A stretch of DNA of 64,000 nt from Cupriavidus plantarum (GCF_905397285.1 NZ_CAJPUX010000002.1:1178001-1242000), one strand, 5' to 3'; positions 44,912 through 54,394 are shown, numbered from the stretch's first letter. Translations and numbers: made by a program. Notes: a model not told the origin generated them from the letters alone.

Positions 44912-46387
44912 TCAGGCCGCGGCCTGCCCCAGCGGGGGCATGACGTCTGCCGGGATGGGACACACGTAAGGCTTGCCGCCCAGACGCTGGTCCAGTTCCT
45001 GCCGTGCGGCGGCGAGCAAGGCGGGCTTCTGGAAGAGTTCCATGGCTGTGCCCGCCATCGTCTTGGCCGCGAGCAGCATGCCCTTGTGCGCGATGGAGCT
45101 TTTGCCTTGTGCCACCCACTGCCATGAGTGTGGCGACGTTCCGAACGCGAAACACGCGGTCATGCACTGGGCGGTCGGTGTGACCCAGCTGACGTCGCCG
45201 ACGTCCGTGGACGCGTGCATGCGCATCGGCCGCGCGCTGTCCAGGGCTTCCACGCCGTCGTACAAGGGCTTCGGGTCCTTCCACGCGTTCTGCAGCATGC
45301 GGCCGGCCATCTCGATTTCTTCGGGACGCGTGGTGCCGTGCATCGATGCGGCGAAGCCGAGCTCGGCCTGCTCATAGGACGGCGCCCCGAAATGCGCGAG
45401 TTGCGCGTGCATGGCGCGGTTGAGCACATCGTTCAGCATGATGTTGGAGCACGCGGAATGCATCTGGATCTGCAACTCGCATCCCGTCATCAGCGCGGCG
45501 CCGCGCGCGATGTCGCACACGCGGGCGTAGACCTCCGATGCGTCGGCGTTGCGCGGCGCGCGGATCATGTAGAGCGCTTCCGCCCGGGGCTGCACGACAT
45601 TCGGCGCGACGCCGCCAGCGTCCGTGATCGCGTAATGGACGCGCGCGTCCGGAATCATGTGTTCACGCAGGAAATTGGTGCCCACGTTCATCAGCTCTAG
45701 CGCATCGAGCGCGCTCCGCCCGAGGTGCGGTGAGGCGCCGGCATGCGCCGATATCCCCGTGAAGCGGAAGTACGCCTGCACGACGGCGAGCGATTCGAGG
45801 TTCATGATGCCGTTGAACACGCCCGGGTGCCACGTCAGCGCGGCGCCCAGATCGTCGAACAGGCCTGCCCGCGCCATATACGTCTTGCCCCAGCCGCCTT
45901 CCTCGGCTGGGCACCCATAGAATCGCACCCGCCCCTGCAGCCCGGCGTCGTCCAGCATCTGCTTGACGGCGACGGCCGCGAGGTGTGCGCTCGTGCCCAG
46001 CAGATGGTGGCCACAGCCATGTCCATTGCCATTGGCGATTTCCGAAGACGGCTGGCAGCTCAGCGCCAGGCTTTCCTGACTGAGGCCGGACAGCGCGTCG
46101 AACTCGCCCAGAATCCCGATCACAGGGCCGCCCTCGCCCGCTTCCGCGACAAACGCTGTGGGGATGCCGGCCACGCCCTCGCGCACGGCGAAGCCTGCCT
46201 CTTTCAGGTAATCGATATGCAGACGCGCCGAATCGCGCTCCTGATAGCCGAGTTCCGCATACCGCCAGATCTCGTCGGACAGTTTCGCGTAACGCTGTCC
46301 GTGTTCGTCGACGAAGCTGCCGATTTTTGGGCCGATGTTTGAGCCGATGTTTGAGCCGATGTTTGGGCCGATGTTCGCTGCGTGCAT
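44912..46387 (-). CDS. M20-family amidohydrolase (AbgB-like)
   Basis: The product is 491 residues. Metal ligands of the M20/aminoacylase fold are visible in NGNGHGCGHHLLG (C125, H127) and PAEEGGWGKTYM (E162/E163), with a later DVGDVSWVTPT. It resembles p-aminobenzoyl-glutamate hydrolase subunit B and indole-acetyl-amino-acid hydrolases, which cleave N-acyl amino acids. The N-terminus begins with a repeat of NIGS/NIGP before the domain starts at about residue 24. It follows the porin gene by 46 bases, in a group with an MFS carrier and a LysR regulator. Confidence 0.88.
   Translation of the reverse strand: MHAANIGPNIGSNIGSNIGPKIGSFVDEHGQRYAKLSDEIWRYAELGYQERDSARLHIDYLKEAGFAVREGVAGIPTAFVAEAGEGGPVIGILGEFDALSGLSQESLALSCQPSSEIANGNGHGCGHHLLGTSAHLAAVAVKQMLDDAGLQGRVRFYGCPAEEGGWGKTYMARAGLFDDLGAALTWHPGVFNGIMNLESLAVVQAYFRFTGISAHAGASPHLGRSALDALELMNVGTNFLREHMIPDARVHYAITDAGGVAPNVVQPRAEALYMIRAPRNADASEVYARVCDIARGAALMTGCELQIQMHSACSNIMLNDVLNRAMHAQLAHFGAPSYEQAELGFAASMHGTTRPEEIEMAGRMLQNAWKDPKPLYDGVEALDSARPMRMHASTDVGDVSWVTPTAQCMTACFAFGTSPHSWQWVAQGKSSIAHKGMLLAAKTMAGTAMELFQKPALLAAARQELDQRLGGKPYVCPIPADVMPPLGQAAA
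46319..46375 (-). repeat. 12-bp tandem repeats at the start of the M20 gene
   Basis: Nearly five 12-base units encode NIGP-NIGS-NIGS-NIGP-KIG from codon 5. The units differ by single bases. Confidence 0.88.
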
Positions 46388-46433
46388 TGGGTGAATTCCT
46401 TGTGTCGTTGCAGGGGAAAAGGCGGGAATGCTT

Positions 46434-47597
46434 TCAGAAGTGGTGGGTGATGCCGACCGTCACGCTGGTCACCGTGCGGCCCGGCGCGCCGATGAACGCG
46501 CCGCTGTCGTAGTTGTAGGTAAGGCTCGCTTCGGGCCCATTGCGCATCAGGCCGGCGCGACCGTAAAAGGCGGTCCGCTTCGACAGGAAATGGTCGATGC
46601 CCACGGTGCTGCCGTAGCTGTAGTTGCCGTCACGCGACGTGCGCCGATAGCCGAGCGACATGCGCAGCAGGTTGTTGCGCCAGATCTTTTGCAGTCCCAG
46701 CAGATAGAGGTTCGAGATATCGCTGCCGTCGTGCTTCGGGACAATGCGGATGTAGGCCGCCTGGCCGATCAGCGGGCCGAAGTCATACATCGCGCTGGCC
46801 AGATAGGTATCGGTACGCTGGGACGCCGCTTCGATGGCGTTACCGTTGCAGCTTCCCTTGACACTCGGATCGCACCAGCTCTGGCCGAATGCCATCGTTG
46901 CCGCAAAGCGGTCGCCGTAGTAGGACCCCATGGCGGTCCGCGCCAACACCGCGGGGCCGACGGTTTGATCCGACTTGAACGAGTAACTGACGTCGCCTGC
47001 AAACGGACCGAACCGCGGTGACGCGTAGCGGATGGTCTTGTTCAACCGTGCGAGGGCATCGCCGCTTGCACCCATGCCGAGGTCGGCGACGCCGCCGAGG
47101 TATGAATAGACCGATTCGTGCGCGGTCGCGAGGAACGGATCGGCATAGAGCGCCGCCGCGCCCAGTGACGTGTACTGGCGGCCCAGCATCAGCTGCCCGA
47201 ATTGCCGGTGATGCAGGCCGATATACGAGGCACGGTTGAACAGCGTGCTGCTGTCCTGCAACGACCCCGAGTCCGACAGGAAGCCGTTCTCGATGCGGAA
47301 GAACGCCGTCCACCCCGCGCCAAGCGCCTCTTGCCCGTAGATGCCGAACTTGGACGTGTACGCCCCTCCGCTCTCCAGGCGGGCCACGCCCTTGCTGCCG
47401 GAGCGTGTGTAGTTGAAGCCGATATCCAGGGTGCCGTACAGGGACAGCAGCGATTGCTGCGGCGCCACGCCGATGGATCGCGGGCCCAGGCCCACTGCCA
47501 GATAGGAAACCAGCTGTTCGTACTGGGTCGGCGCCGCGTTGGCGGACCCCATAGCGCTGACGAGTACCGCGACACCTGCAAGAGATTTCCTGAACAT
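46434..47597 (-). CDS. General outer-membrane porin (beta-proteobacterial trimeric type)
   Basis: The product is 387 residues from the ATG at 47597, giving the signal peptide MFRKSLAGVAVLVSAMGSANA. The mature protein starts SLYGTLDIGFNYTRSGSKGVARLESGG, typical of Burkholderiaceae porins, with repeated barrel strands and a C-terminal TVGITHHF ending in phenylalanine. It would admit the small substrate handled by the adjacent M20 hydrolase and MFS carrier. Confidence 0.93.
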   Translation of the reverse strand: MFRKSLAGVAVLVSAMGSANAAPTQYEQLVSYLAVGLGPRSIGVAPQQSLLSLYGTLDIGFNYTRSGSKGVARLESGGAYTSKFGIYGQEALGAGWTAFFRIENGFLSDSGSLQDSSTLFNRASYIGLHHRQFGQLMLGRQYTSLGAAALYADPFLATAHESVYSYLGGVADLGMGASGDALARLNKTIRYASPRFGPFAGDVSYSFKSDQTVGPAVLARTAMGSYYGDRFAATMAFGQSWCDPSVKGSCNGNAIEAASQRTDTYLASAMYDFGPLIGQAAYIRIVPKHDGSDISNLYLLGLQKIWRNNLLRMSLGYRRTSRDGNYSYGSTVGIDHFLSKRTAFYGRAGLMRNGPEASLTYNYDSGAFIGAPGRTVTSVTVGITHHF

Positions 47598-47707
47598 TGA
47601 TGCGCTCTGAAGAATGCGTGATGCGTGAATGGGCATGTCGAAAGGCAAAACGGGTCCCCCGGGCACGCCGGCGGCGTGCCTGATGCAAACATCCGGGGAA
47701 ATACGCG

Positions 47708-48616
47708 TCAGGCGGCGCGGCGCGACTGTGCGGCGAAGCCCTGTAGCAAGGCGTTGTGTAGCCGTTCCGCGGGGCCCGTCAGAACATGGTGGTTGTGCCG
47801 CAGCAGGCAGATTGGCTGGGCAGGCTGAGGTTCGGCGATGTCGAGGAACGCCACGCGTTGGCTGAGGAATTCACTGCGCATCGACTCGCTCGACAGGACC
47901 AGCAGCAGATTGGCGCGCCAGCAGAGTTCCATGGCGAGGTGGATCGACGCGCATTCCGTCACGCGCAGCGGCGGCTCCAGACCGTTTTCGGAGAACAACC
48001 GGCTGAAGGACGACTGCCGGTCGGGCAGAGGATCGAGCGATATCCAGTCGGCCTGGCGCAGGACACGCAAGGAACGGGCATTGCGCAGCGGGTGCTCGGG
48101 CCTGGCGACGATGACGCTCGACAGCCGACTCACCTCGATCGATTGGAAGAATCGATCCGGCGATTGCAGGTGCGACGAGACGGCCATGTCGATAGCGCCC
48201 TGACGCAACTGCTCCACCAACTGGTTGGGGCGCATTTCCAGGACGCGCAGCCGAACATCCGGATAGGCCGCGCGGAAGCCATCCAGCGTGTCGATCATCG
48301 GCTGCAGCATGGCGGTCAGCGGCGTGGTGCCAATCGTGACCGTGCCACCCGCCCCGTCCTGCATGTCGTCAAGGTCCGTCTTCGCGTGCTGCACGCTCTC
48401 CATGATCAGTCGTGCGTGCGCGAGTAGCCGGTGTCCCGCCGGCGTGAGCCGCGTTCCTGTGCTCGACCGTTCCAGCAGCGTGGCGCCGACACTCGACTCC
48501 AGCTCCTGCACGGTCTTGCTCAGGGCGGGCTGCGTCACGTGGAGCTGACGGGCCGCTTCGTGGATACTCTGGCATTCGGCGATGGTGATCAACGCGCGCA
48601 ACTGGTTCAATTTCAT
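47708..48616 (-). CDS. LysR-type regulator
   Basis: The product is 302 residues. The HTH is MKLNQLRALITIAECQSIHEAARQLHVTQPALSKTVQELESSVGATLLER, followed by a TsaR/CbbR-like effector domain. It starts one base after the MFS stop codon on the same strand and precedes the porin, so it lies inside the group it probably controls rather than divergent from it. Confidence 0.92.
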   Translation of the reverse strand: MKLNQLRALITIAECQSIHEAARQLHVTQPALSKTVQELESSVGATLLERSSTGTRLTPAGHRLLAHARLIMESVQHAKTDLDDMQDGAGGTVTIGTTPLTAMLQPMIDTLDGFRAAYPDVRLRVLEMRPNQLVEQLRQGAIDMAVSSHLQSPDRFFQSIEVSRLSSVIVARPEHPLRNARSLRVLRQADWISLDPLPDRQSSFSRLFSENGLEPPLRVTECASIHLAMELCWRANLLLVLSSESMRSEFLSQRVAFLDIAEPQPAQPICLLRHNHHVLTGPAERLHNALLQGFAAQSRRAA

Positions 48617-48617
48617 C

Positions 48618-49910
48618 TCAGCGCCCCGTTTCCCGGATGCTCGACAGCGCGAACAACGTCACCACGCCGCACGCCATCATGTAGAGCGCAGGGGCCATCG
48701 GGTTGCCCGTGACGCCGATCAGCCAGGTCACCACAGCCTGCGACGAGCCGCCGAAGATCGTGACGCCGATGCTGTAGATCACGGACAGACCGCTGGCACG
48801 GACCCCGGCGGGCAGCATTTCCATGATCAGCAGCAGCATGGGCGCCGAACCGATATTGCCGAGCGCGGTCAAGGTGGCCGTCACCGCAAGCACCAGCGGT
48901 ACGCTCGGATAGGTATTGATCAGCCAGAATGCCGGATAGATCAGCGTCGTCGTGGCGAGCAGCGCCGCCAGCGCGATGGGCTTGCGGCGCACCAGACGGT
49001 CGGCGATGCGCCCGGCCAGCAGCGAGGAGACGATCATCGTCGCGCCGGCCACGCAACCAGACAACAGCGACAGCGACGACGGCATGCCCAGCACGCGAAT
49101 CATGTACGTCGGCATGTAGAACACCACCAGGTACATGGCGACGGTACCCGCCGTGATGGAAAGCACCCCCTGGAGCACGCTCAGGCCGTGCTCGCGGAAC
49201 AGCGTCCGCAGCGGGCTCGCCTCATAGGCGTGCTCGGGCAACGTCTCGTCGAGGTTGGCCCGGATATACAGCCCCACGGGCGCGATCAGCAGGCCGAGCA
49301 GGAACGGCAGGCGCCAGCCCCACGCCTCCAGCGATTCGGCGGGCATCAGGGCATAGAGCGCCGTGCCGGTGGCGGCCCCGAGCAGCGCCGCGGCGCCCTG
49401 GCTCGCGGCCTGCCAACTGATGCGATAGCCGCGACGCTGCACGCCGCCTGCTTCCATCAGCATCGATGTGGACGCGCCGATTTCGCCACCCAGCGAGAAG
49501 CCCTGCAGCAGCCGCCCCGCCACGATGATGGCGGGCCCCCAGGCGCCCGCCATCGCATAGGTCGGCGCACACGCGATGCACAGCGTTCCCACGACCATCA
49601 GGCCGATGGTCAGGGTCATGGCGGCCTTGCGGCCGCTGCGGTCGGCGTAGCTGCCGATCACGAAACTTCCGAGCGGGCGCATCACGAACCCGATGCCGAA
49701 CGTCGCGACGGCCAGCAGCAGCGACGCATAGGGGCTGGTGGCGGGAAAGAACAACTTGCCGATCATGACGGCAAAGAAGCTGTAGACGGTGAAGTCGTAC
49801 ATTTCCAGCGCATTACCGACCGAACACGCGGCGATCACGCGCGACTGGTTGGACGTGAGGGACGGTGCGCGTGCGAGGGTAGCCGGGGCGCCAAGGGTTG
49901 CGTCATTCAT
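48618..49910 (-). CDS. MFS metabolite/H+ symporter
   Basis: The product is 430 residues from the ATG at 49910 with 12 membrane helices. It opens RVIAACSVGNALEMYDFTVYSFFAVMIGKLFFP and has GSYADRSGRKAAMTLTIGLM, the layout of the metabolite:H+ symporter (ProP/KgtP/ShiA) family, which takes up dicarboxylates, betaines or aromatic acids. It heads the MFS-LysR-porin-M20 group, so uptake of the M20 substrate or product is likely. Confidence 0.9.
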   Translation of the reverse strand: MNDATLGAPATLARAPSLTSNQSRVIAACSVGNALEMYDFTVYSFFAVMIGKLFFPATSPYASLLLAVATFGIGFVMRPLGSFVIGSYADRSGRKAAMTLTIGLMVVGTLCIACAPTYAMAGAWGPAIIVAGRLLQGFSLGGEIGASTSMLMEAGGVQRRGYRISWQAASQGAAALLGAATGTALYALMPAESLEAWGWRLPFLLGLLIAPVGLYIRANLDETLPEHAYEASPLRTLFREHGLSVLQGVLSITAGTVAMYLVVFYMPTYMIRVLGMPSSLSLLSGCVAGATMIVSSLLAGRIADRLVRRKPIALAALLATTTLIYPAFWLINTYPSVPLVLAVTATLTALGNIGSAPMLLLIMEMLPAGVRASGLSVIYSIGVTIFGGSSQAVVTWLIGVTGNPMAPALYMMACGVVTLFALSSIRETGR

Positions 49911-50323
49911 GAGAATTGTCGAGAGCAGGTAAATGAACCACTGATACGATCCACCGATGCGAACCGCTGAAACGCATCGCGCGTCCAGCGGACGGGCCAC
50001 TTCATCTAGCAAGGCGCGTACCGCTGCGTCCTTGGGCACAGTATTCGTGGATTCCACACCCGTGCAAAATCGATAATTCTCATCGCGAAAACCTTTGGTT
50101 ATCGCGAGCCCGATGCGGGCAAATCGAGCTGTCGCACGCACCATCGTCGTGCCCGGGTCACCAATGGCAGGCAGCAAATCCGGGCCATTCCCACGGACGG
50201 GGCATCACAACCGTTCCACACATCCGCGAACATTCACGAACGCGAAACACTCCGTCGCTACATTCGTCCCTTTTTCCATACGCGGATCCTTGTGCCGCGT
50301 TCTTGTGAGACTGGGGAACGGAT
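49911..50323. other. Divergent intergenic region
   Basis: About 410 bases between the MFS gene (leftward) and the phosphatase-like lipoprotein gene (rightward). The MFS frame stays open upstream without a credible start. No operator or RNA structure stands out. Confidence 0.4.
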
Positions 50324-52282
50324 ATGTCTTTCCAAAGACGAGCCATCGCGGGCGCTTGCGCGATGTTTCTGGTGAGCGCCTGCGGTGGCGGCGATGACAA
50401 TGGCAATGCGAGCGCGCCCGCGACGACGCCGTTGGCCGTGCCGGCACCCCCGGCGGATGCCGGGTTCGTGGATAGCGCGCCCGTGCGGGCGTCCGCGGTG
50501 CCCTTCGTGGACACGGCCGCGACCAACCAGCGTGGCGATGCGCGTTATGCGACCGTGGATACCAACGCGGGCGTGCGAGTCGTGCGGGGCTTCCTCGATG
50601 TCTGGGAGCCGCTGACGCGTCTGGTCGATGCCGGCGCGCCCGCGCCGGCGAACGGCTCGTTCCCTGCCGTCGTGGCATCCACGTGGACCGGCCTGCCGAA
50701 TGACGGCACCGCCGGCGGCTCGGTGACCAACGCGGTGGCGCACAATGCGAACATCCAGTACGTCATCGACGCCACCACCCGGCGTACGGCCGCGCAGGCG
50801 GAGGCCGCCTACTACGATGACCGCCGAGGCAAGAACTACAGCGTGACGGACGGCATGGGTCCGCTGACGGCCGCATGGCGAGCCGCGGCCCTGCAGACCA
50901 CGACGATCACGAGCATTCCGGCCGATGCCACCACGGTCAAGTACGACGACGGCGGCAACAATACCGGTGTGGCGGGTGCCAGCAACCCGACGTTCGGTGA
51001 CGTCATCACGATGGTGAACAAGGTCGGCGACAATGCCTCGACCGAGCCGGCCAAACGGTTCTACAAATACGCGCGGCCGTATCGCTGGAGCACCAGCGTG
51101 ATCCTGGCGCCGACCCTCGTGCCCGCCATCAGCCCGGATCCGACGACCGATGGCGGCTTTATCAGCGGCCATACGGCCGAAGCGCTGCGCAATGCCGTGG
51201 TCATGGCCTACCTCGTGCCCGAGCGGTTCCAGGAAATGCTGAGCCGCGGCATGGAGCTGGGCGAGAACCGCATTCTGGCGGGCATGCATTCGCCGATGGA
51301 CGTCATCGGCGGCCGGATGCTCGGCATTGCCTCCGCTGCCGCCAACCTTAACGCGCCCGCCAATGCGGCGCTCAAGCTATCGGCCTATAACCAGGCGCAT
51401 ACGGCGCTGATGGCGGCGACAGGCACGACGGCGGCAACGTTCCGCGCCTTCGCGCAGTCGGGCAACGCCTCCAACGACCGGTTTGCCGACTACGCGGCGA
51501 ACAAGGCCAACTTCCTGCGCCGCATGACGTTCGGCCTGCCGAAGATCGCCTCGGCCACGGCGGAGCCAGTCGTGCCCAAGGGGGCCGAGGTCATGCTGGA
51601 GACACGCTTCCCGTACCTGAGCGCCGACCAGCGCCGCGTGGTATTGAAGACCACGGAAATCGCTTCGGGCTACCCGGTCATGGACGACGCCGAAGGCTGG
51701 GGGCGCCTGAATCTTTTCGCCGCTGGCGATGGCTATGGCGCCTTTAACGGCAACGTGGTGGTCGCGATGGACGCCAGCAAGGGCGGCTTCCATGCCAGCG
51801 ACGCGTGGCGCAACGATATCGGTGGCGCGGGCAATCTCACGCTGAGCGGCACGGGTACCCTGAAGCTCGGCGGCGCGAACACCTATTCGGGCGGCACGAA
51901 GGTGGCGGGCGGCGTGCTCGAGGCCGCATCGTCGAAGGCCTTCGGTACCGGCGACGTGTACCTCGGTGCGGGCTCGGTCGTGATCAACGCGCCGGAGAGC
52001 GTCGCGATCGCGGGCAAGTACACGATGCTGGCCAACACCACGCTCGATCTGCGGATTGGGCCGAACGGTCAGGGGCGCATGACGGTCGCGGGCCTGACCA
52101 CGATTGTTGGCGGCACGCTGCATATCGCGTTTGCCGACGGCTACAAGCCTCGGGCCGGCGACACCATCGCCGTGATGACCGGCAGCAGCATCAAGGGCCA
52201 GTTCACCACGGTCGCGGTGGATGGCTACCAGGCGACGCCGATCTACTCTGCTAACGGCGTGCAGATCCGTATCGACGGTTGA
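50324..52282 (+). CDS. PAP2-type phosphatase lipoprotein with autotransporter-type repeats
   Basis: The product is 652 residues. A lipobox (FLVSAC, C20) gives a lipoprotein. The PAP2/class A acid phosphatase signature is complete: K244-x6-R251-P252 in KRFYKYARP, S281-G282-H283 in SGHTAE, and R316-x5-H322-x3-D326 in NRILAGMHSPMD. The last 190 residues contain the repeat GTGTLKLGGANTYSGGTKVAGGVLEA and further beta-helix-like strands, normally found in autotransporter passengers, but there is no barrel. It should hydrolyse phosphate esters in the periplasm or at the surface. The start is supported by GGGGAA upstream. Confidence 0.88.
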   Translation: MSFQRRAIAGACAMFLVSACGGGDDNGNASAPATTPLAVPAPPADAGFVDSAPVRASAVPFVDTAATNQRGDARYATVDTNAGVRVVRGFLDVWEPLTRLVDAGAPAPANGSFPAVVASTWTGLPNDGTAGGSVTNAVAHNANIQYVIDATTRRTAAQAEAAYYDDRRGKNYSVTDGMGPLTAAWRAAALQTTTITSIPADATTVKYDDGGNNTGVAGASNPTFGDVITMVNKVGDNASTEPAKRFYKYARPYRWSTSVILAPTLVPAISPDPTTDGGFISGHTAEALRNAVVMAYLVPERFQEMLSRGMELGENRILAGMHSPMDVIGGRMLGIASAAANLNAPANAALKLSAYNQAHTALMAATGTTAATFRAFAQSGNASNDRFADYAANKANFLRRMTFGLPKIASATAEPVVPKGAEVMLETRFPYLSADQRRVVLKTTEIASGYPVMDDAEGWGRLNLFAAGDGYGAFNGNVVVAMDASKGGFHASDAWRNDIGGAGNLTLSGTGTLKLGGANTYSGGTKVAGGVLEAASSKAFGTGDVYLGAGSVVINAPESVAIAGKYTMLANTTLDLRIGPNGQGRMTVAGLTTIVGGTLHIAFADGYKPRAGDTIAVMTGSSIKGQFTTVAVDGYQATPIYSANGVQIRIDG

Positions 52283-52312
52283 GCCACGGAGGGTTGAGCC
52301 GCCGAGGGTTGG
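52276..52312 (+). repeat. Tandem repeats around a stop codon
   Basis: GGTTGAGCC-type units of about 15 bases recur three times, beginning at the stop codon of the PAP2 gene. Each of the first two units contains a TGA. Confidence 0.6.
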
Positions 52313-52376
52313 GCCCGCCCTTCCGCTGGGAGGGCGGCACCGGGCGCATTGCCTCCCTACTCTCCCAGCGCGCGCT

Positions 52377-52859
52377 TTATCGCTGGACCGGCTCCTCCGG
52401 TTCCACGGGCCCTCCCAGCGCCGCCGGTTCAGGATCGGCAGTCTTGTCATCGGCGATGGCGCGCAGGATATCGCGCCAGCTTACGATCCCCACGGGCTCG
52501 AACGTGGGCACGACGATGGGAATGCACGAGATGTTGTTGGCGAGGAATAGCGCAATGGCATCCGAGATCGTGGCTTCCGGCGGCAGCGTCAATGGCTGAC
52601 GCGACATGATCTGATGCACGCGCTTGTTCAGCGTGGCGAGATCCCGGGCATTCTCGACATTGCTGCCGATGAATGGGCTCATGGCGCGCAACAGGTCCCG
52701 GTCCGACACCACCCCGCGGAGCTTGCCGTCCTCCACCACCAGCAGGTGGTGGAAGTTCGCCTGATCGAAAATTTCCTTGACGGTCGTCAGCGTGTCGTCG
52801 AATCCGACCGTGGCGAGGCGCCGGGACATGATGCTCTCTACGTTCACTTCTTGCTCCAT
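52377..52859 (-). CDS. CBS-domain pair protein
   Basis: The product is 160 residues, almost entirely a tandem CBS (Bateman) module: VESIMSRRLATVGFDDTLTTVKEIF...HHLLVVEDGKLRGVVSDRDLLRAM, then VHQIMSRQPLTLPPEATISDAIALF...GIVSWRDILRAI. Such modules bind adenine nucleotides. It begins five bases after the stop of a diguanylate cyclase gene, so the two are almost certainly one operon, hinting at nucleotide sensing linked to c-di-GMP signalling. The acidic C-terminus (PEPAALGGPVEPEEP) is likely disordered. Confidence 0.92.
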   Translation of the reverse strand: MEQEVNVESIMSRRLATVGFDDTLTTVKEIFDQANFHHLLVVEDGKLRGVVSDRDLLRAMSPFIGSNVENARDLATLNKRVHQIMSRQPLTLPPEATISDAIALFLANNISCIPIVVPTFEPVGIVSWRDILRAIADDKTADPEPAALGGPVEPEEPVQR

Positions 52860-52864
52860 ACACG

Positions 52865-54394
52865 TTAGGCGGCCGATTTCATGTCCGCGATGCAGGCGTC
52901 TTCGCAGCGCACGCTGCGCCAGATGACGCGGTTTCGGCCTTCTCTCTTGGCCTGATAGAGGGCGTCGTCCGCGGATCGGGTCAGGTTGTCGATGGAGCCG
53001 GACGAGGACCCGCGCGTGGTGGCGCCCCCTATGCTGACGGTGAACGGCGGGAGCGCCGAAGCGCGATGATGCTCCACGTCATGGCGGATGGCTTCCGCGA
53101 TGCGCAACCCGTCGGATGCGCCGGTGTCCGGGAGGACCACCACGAACTCCTCTCCCCCATAGCGGGCGGCCAGGCCATTGTGTTGTCTGGCATGGCGCAG
53201 GAGGTGGGACGCGAGCAGCCTGAGAGCGTCGTCCCCGGTCGCGTGGCCGAACCGGTCGTTGTAGTCTTTGAAGTTGTCCGCATCGACAAAAATCACCGAC
53301 AGATACCCGTCGTCACGCTGCAGTCGCGCCCATTCGCTTTCCAGCGCGGTCGACAGTGCCCGGCGATTCCTGAGGCCCGTGAGGGAATCCGTCTGCGTGA
53401 GTTCCATCAGGTGGTCCTGCGCCCGAACACGGTCTCTGAGCGCGAACGAGAGCAACCAGACCACGGTGCAGAAGGCCACGCTGATGGCGAATGACGCGCT
53501 GCCGACGCCCCAGCAAAGCCGCGCCCAGGACGCCAGTGCCTCCTCCTTGGCGGGCGCCACCACCGCGATGAAGGGCGTCCCTGGCACGCGTCGATACGTG
53601 TAGAGCCGCACCACGCCGTCGATCGGCGAACGGGCCTCGTAGAAGCCGGATGGCTCGTTGACCATTCGCGGGAATGTCGGCGACTGCCTGAGGTTGGACG
53701 CCGGCACGACGGCCGAGGAAGGGTTCCGGGCGATCACGCTCCCGTCGGTACGCACGATCGCCGTCACGCCGCTGCGCCCGACATCGAGCTGGGCAAGGAG
53801 CTGGCGGAAGTAATCGACGTCGATCGCCAGGACGGCCACGCCTGCAAAGGCGCCGTCGTCGCGGTCGATTCGCCGGCTCAGGGCGATCGCTTCGACACCG
53901 CCGCGCGAACGTGCGCGGTAGGCGGCGGACACGTATAGGCCCACATCGCGCGCGGCTCGATGGATCCGGAAATAGTCCCGATCGCTGAAGTCCCACTTGT
54001 GCGTGCTGGAGCAGCAGCCATCGATCAGTTGCCCCCGATCGTCCGTCACCCCCATGCCGGTGACGTACCTCGCCGCCGCCGTCCCATTGAACAGCACTTC
54101 ATGACGGGTCGTCGGGTCCATGGCCCGGATGCCCGCCCGGGCCAATGCCGCGATCAGCATCTGCAGCGACTGATTCGACGAGTCCATGGTCCGGGCAATG
54201 TCGTTGACCAGCACCGCCGCAACGTTTCTCGACGTCTCGTGGGCATGTACCAGCGCGGTGTCGCGGGCGGACCAGAGCGTGAGCACCGAGATGCCGAACG
54301 CGACGAGCGTCAGCAAGGTACCGAGGACACCGACGATCACCGGATGGCGACCGACCCAAGGGGCAACTGCCTTAGCGTGAATGCGAGATAACAC
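52865..54394 (-). CDS. Membrane diguanylate cyclase with periplasmic Cache sensor
   Basis: The product is 509 residues with a GTG start. A first membrane helix (HPVIVGVLGTLLTLVAFGISVLTLW) leads to a periplasmic sensor of about 250 residues resembling a dCache domain (GVTDDRGQLI, FSDRDYFRIH, GGVEAIALSRRI). A second helix near residue 300 precedes a GGEEF domain whose active-site motif is at 413-417 (YGGEEFVVVLPDTG). It should make c-di-GMP in response to an external small molecule. No RxxD inhibitory site was obvious. It is the upstream gene of the CBS protein. Confidence 0.93.
   Translation of the reverse strand: MLSRIHAKAVAPWVGRHPVIVGVLGTLLTLVAFGISVLTLWSARDTALVHAHETSRNVAAVLVNDIARTMDSSNQSLQMLIAALARAGIRAMDPTTRHEVLFNGTAAARYVTGMGVTDDRGQLIDGCCSSTHKWDFSDRDYFRIHRAARDVGLYVSAAYRARSRGGVEAIALSRRIDRDDGAFAGVAVLAIDVDYFRQLLAQLDVGRSGVTAIVRTDGSVIARNPSSAVVPASNLRQSPTFPRMVNEPSGFYEARSPIDGVVRLYTYRRVPGTPFIAVVAPAKEEALASWARLCWGVGSASFAISVAFCTVVWLLSFALRDRVRAQDHLMELTQTDSLTGLRNRRALSTALESEWARLQRDDGYLSVIFVDADNFKDYNDRFGHATGDDALRLLASHLLRHARQHNGLAARYGGEEFVVVLPDTGASDGLRIAEAIRHDVEHHRASALPPFTVSIGGATTRGSSSGSIDNLTRSADDALYQAKREGRNRVIWRSVRCEDACIADMKSAA

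Noticed and set aside
48582..49970. A 462-codon open frame on the plus strand, rich in His, Gln and Arg
   Set aside because: It lies antisense to the MFS transporter gene; its composition is the usual by-product of reading a GC-rich membrane protein gene backwards.
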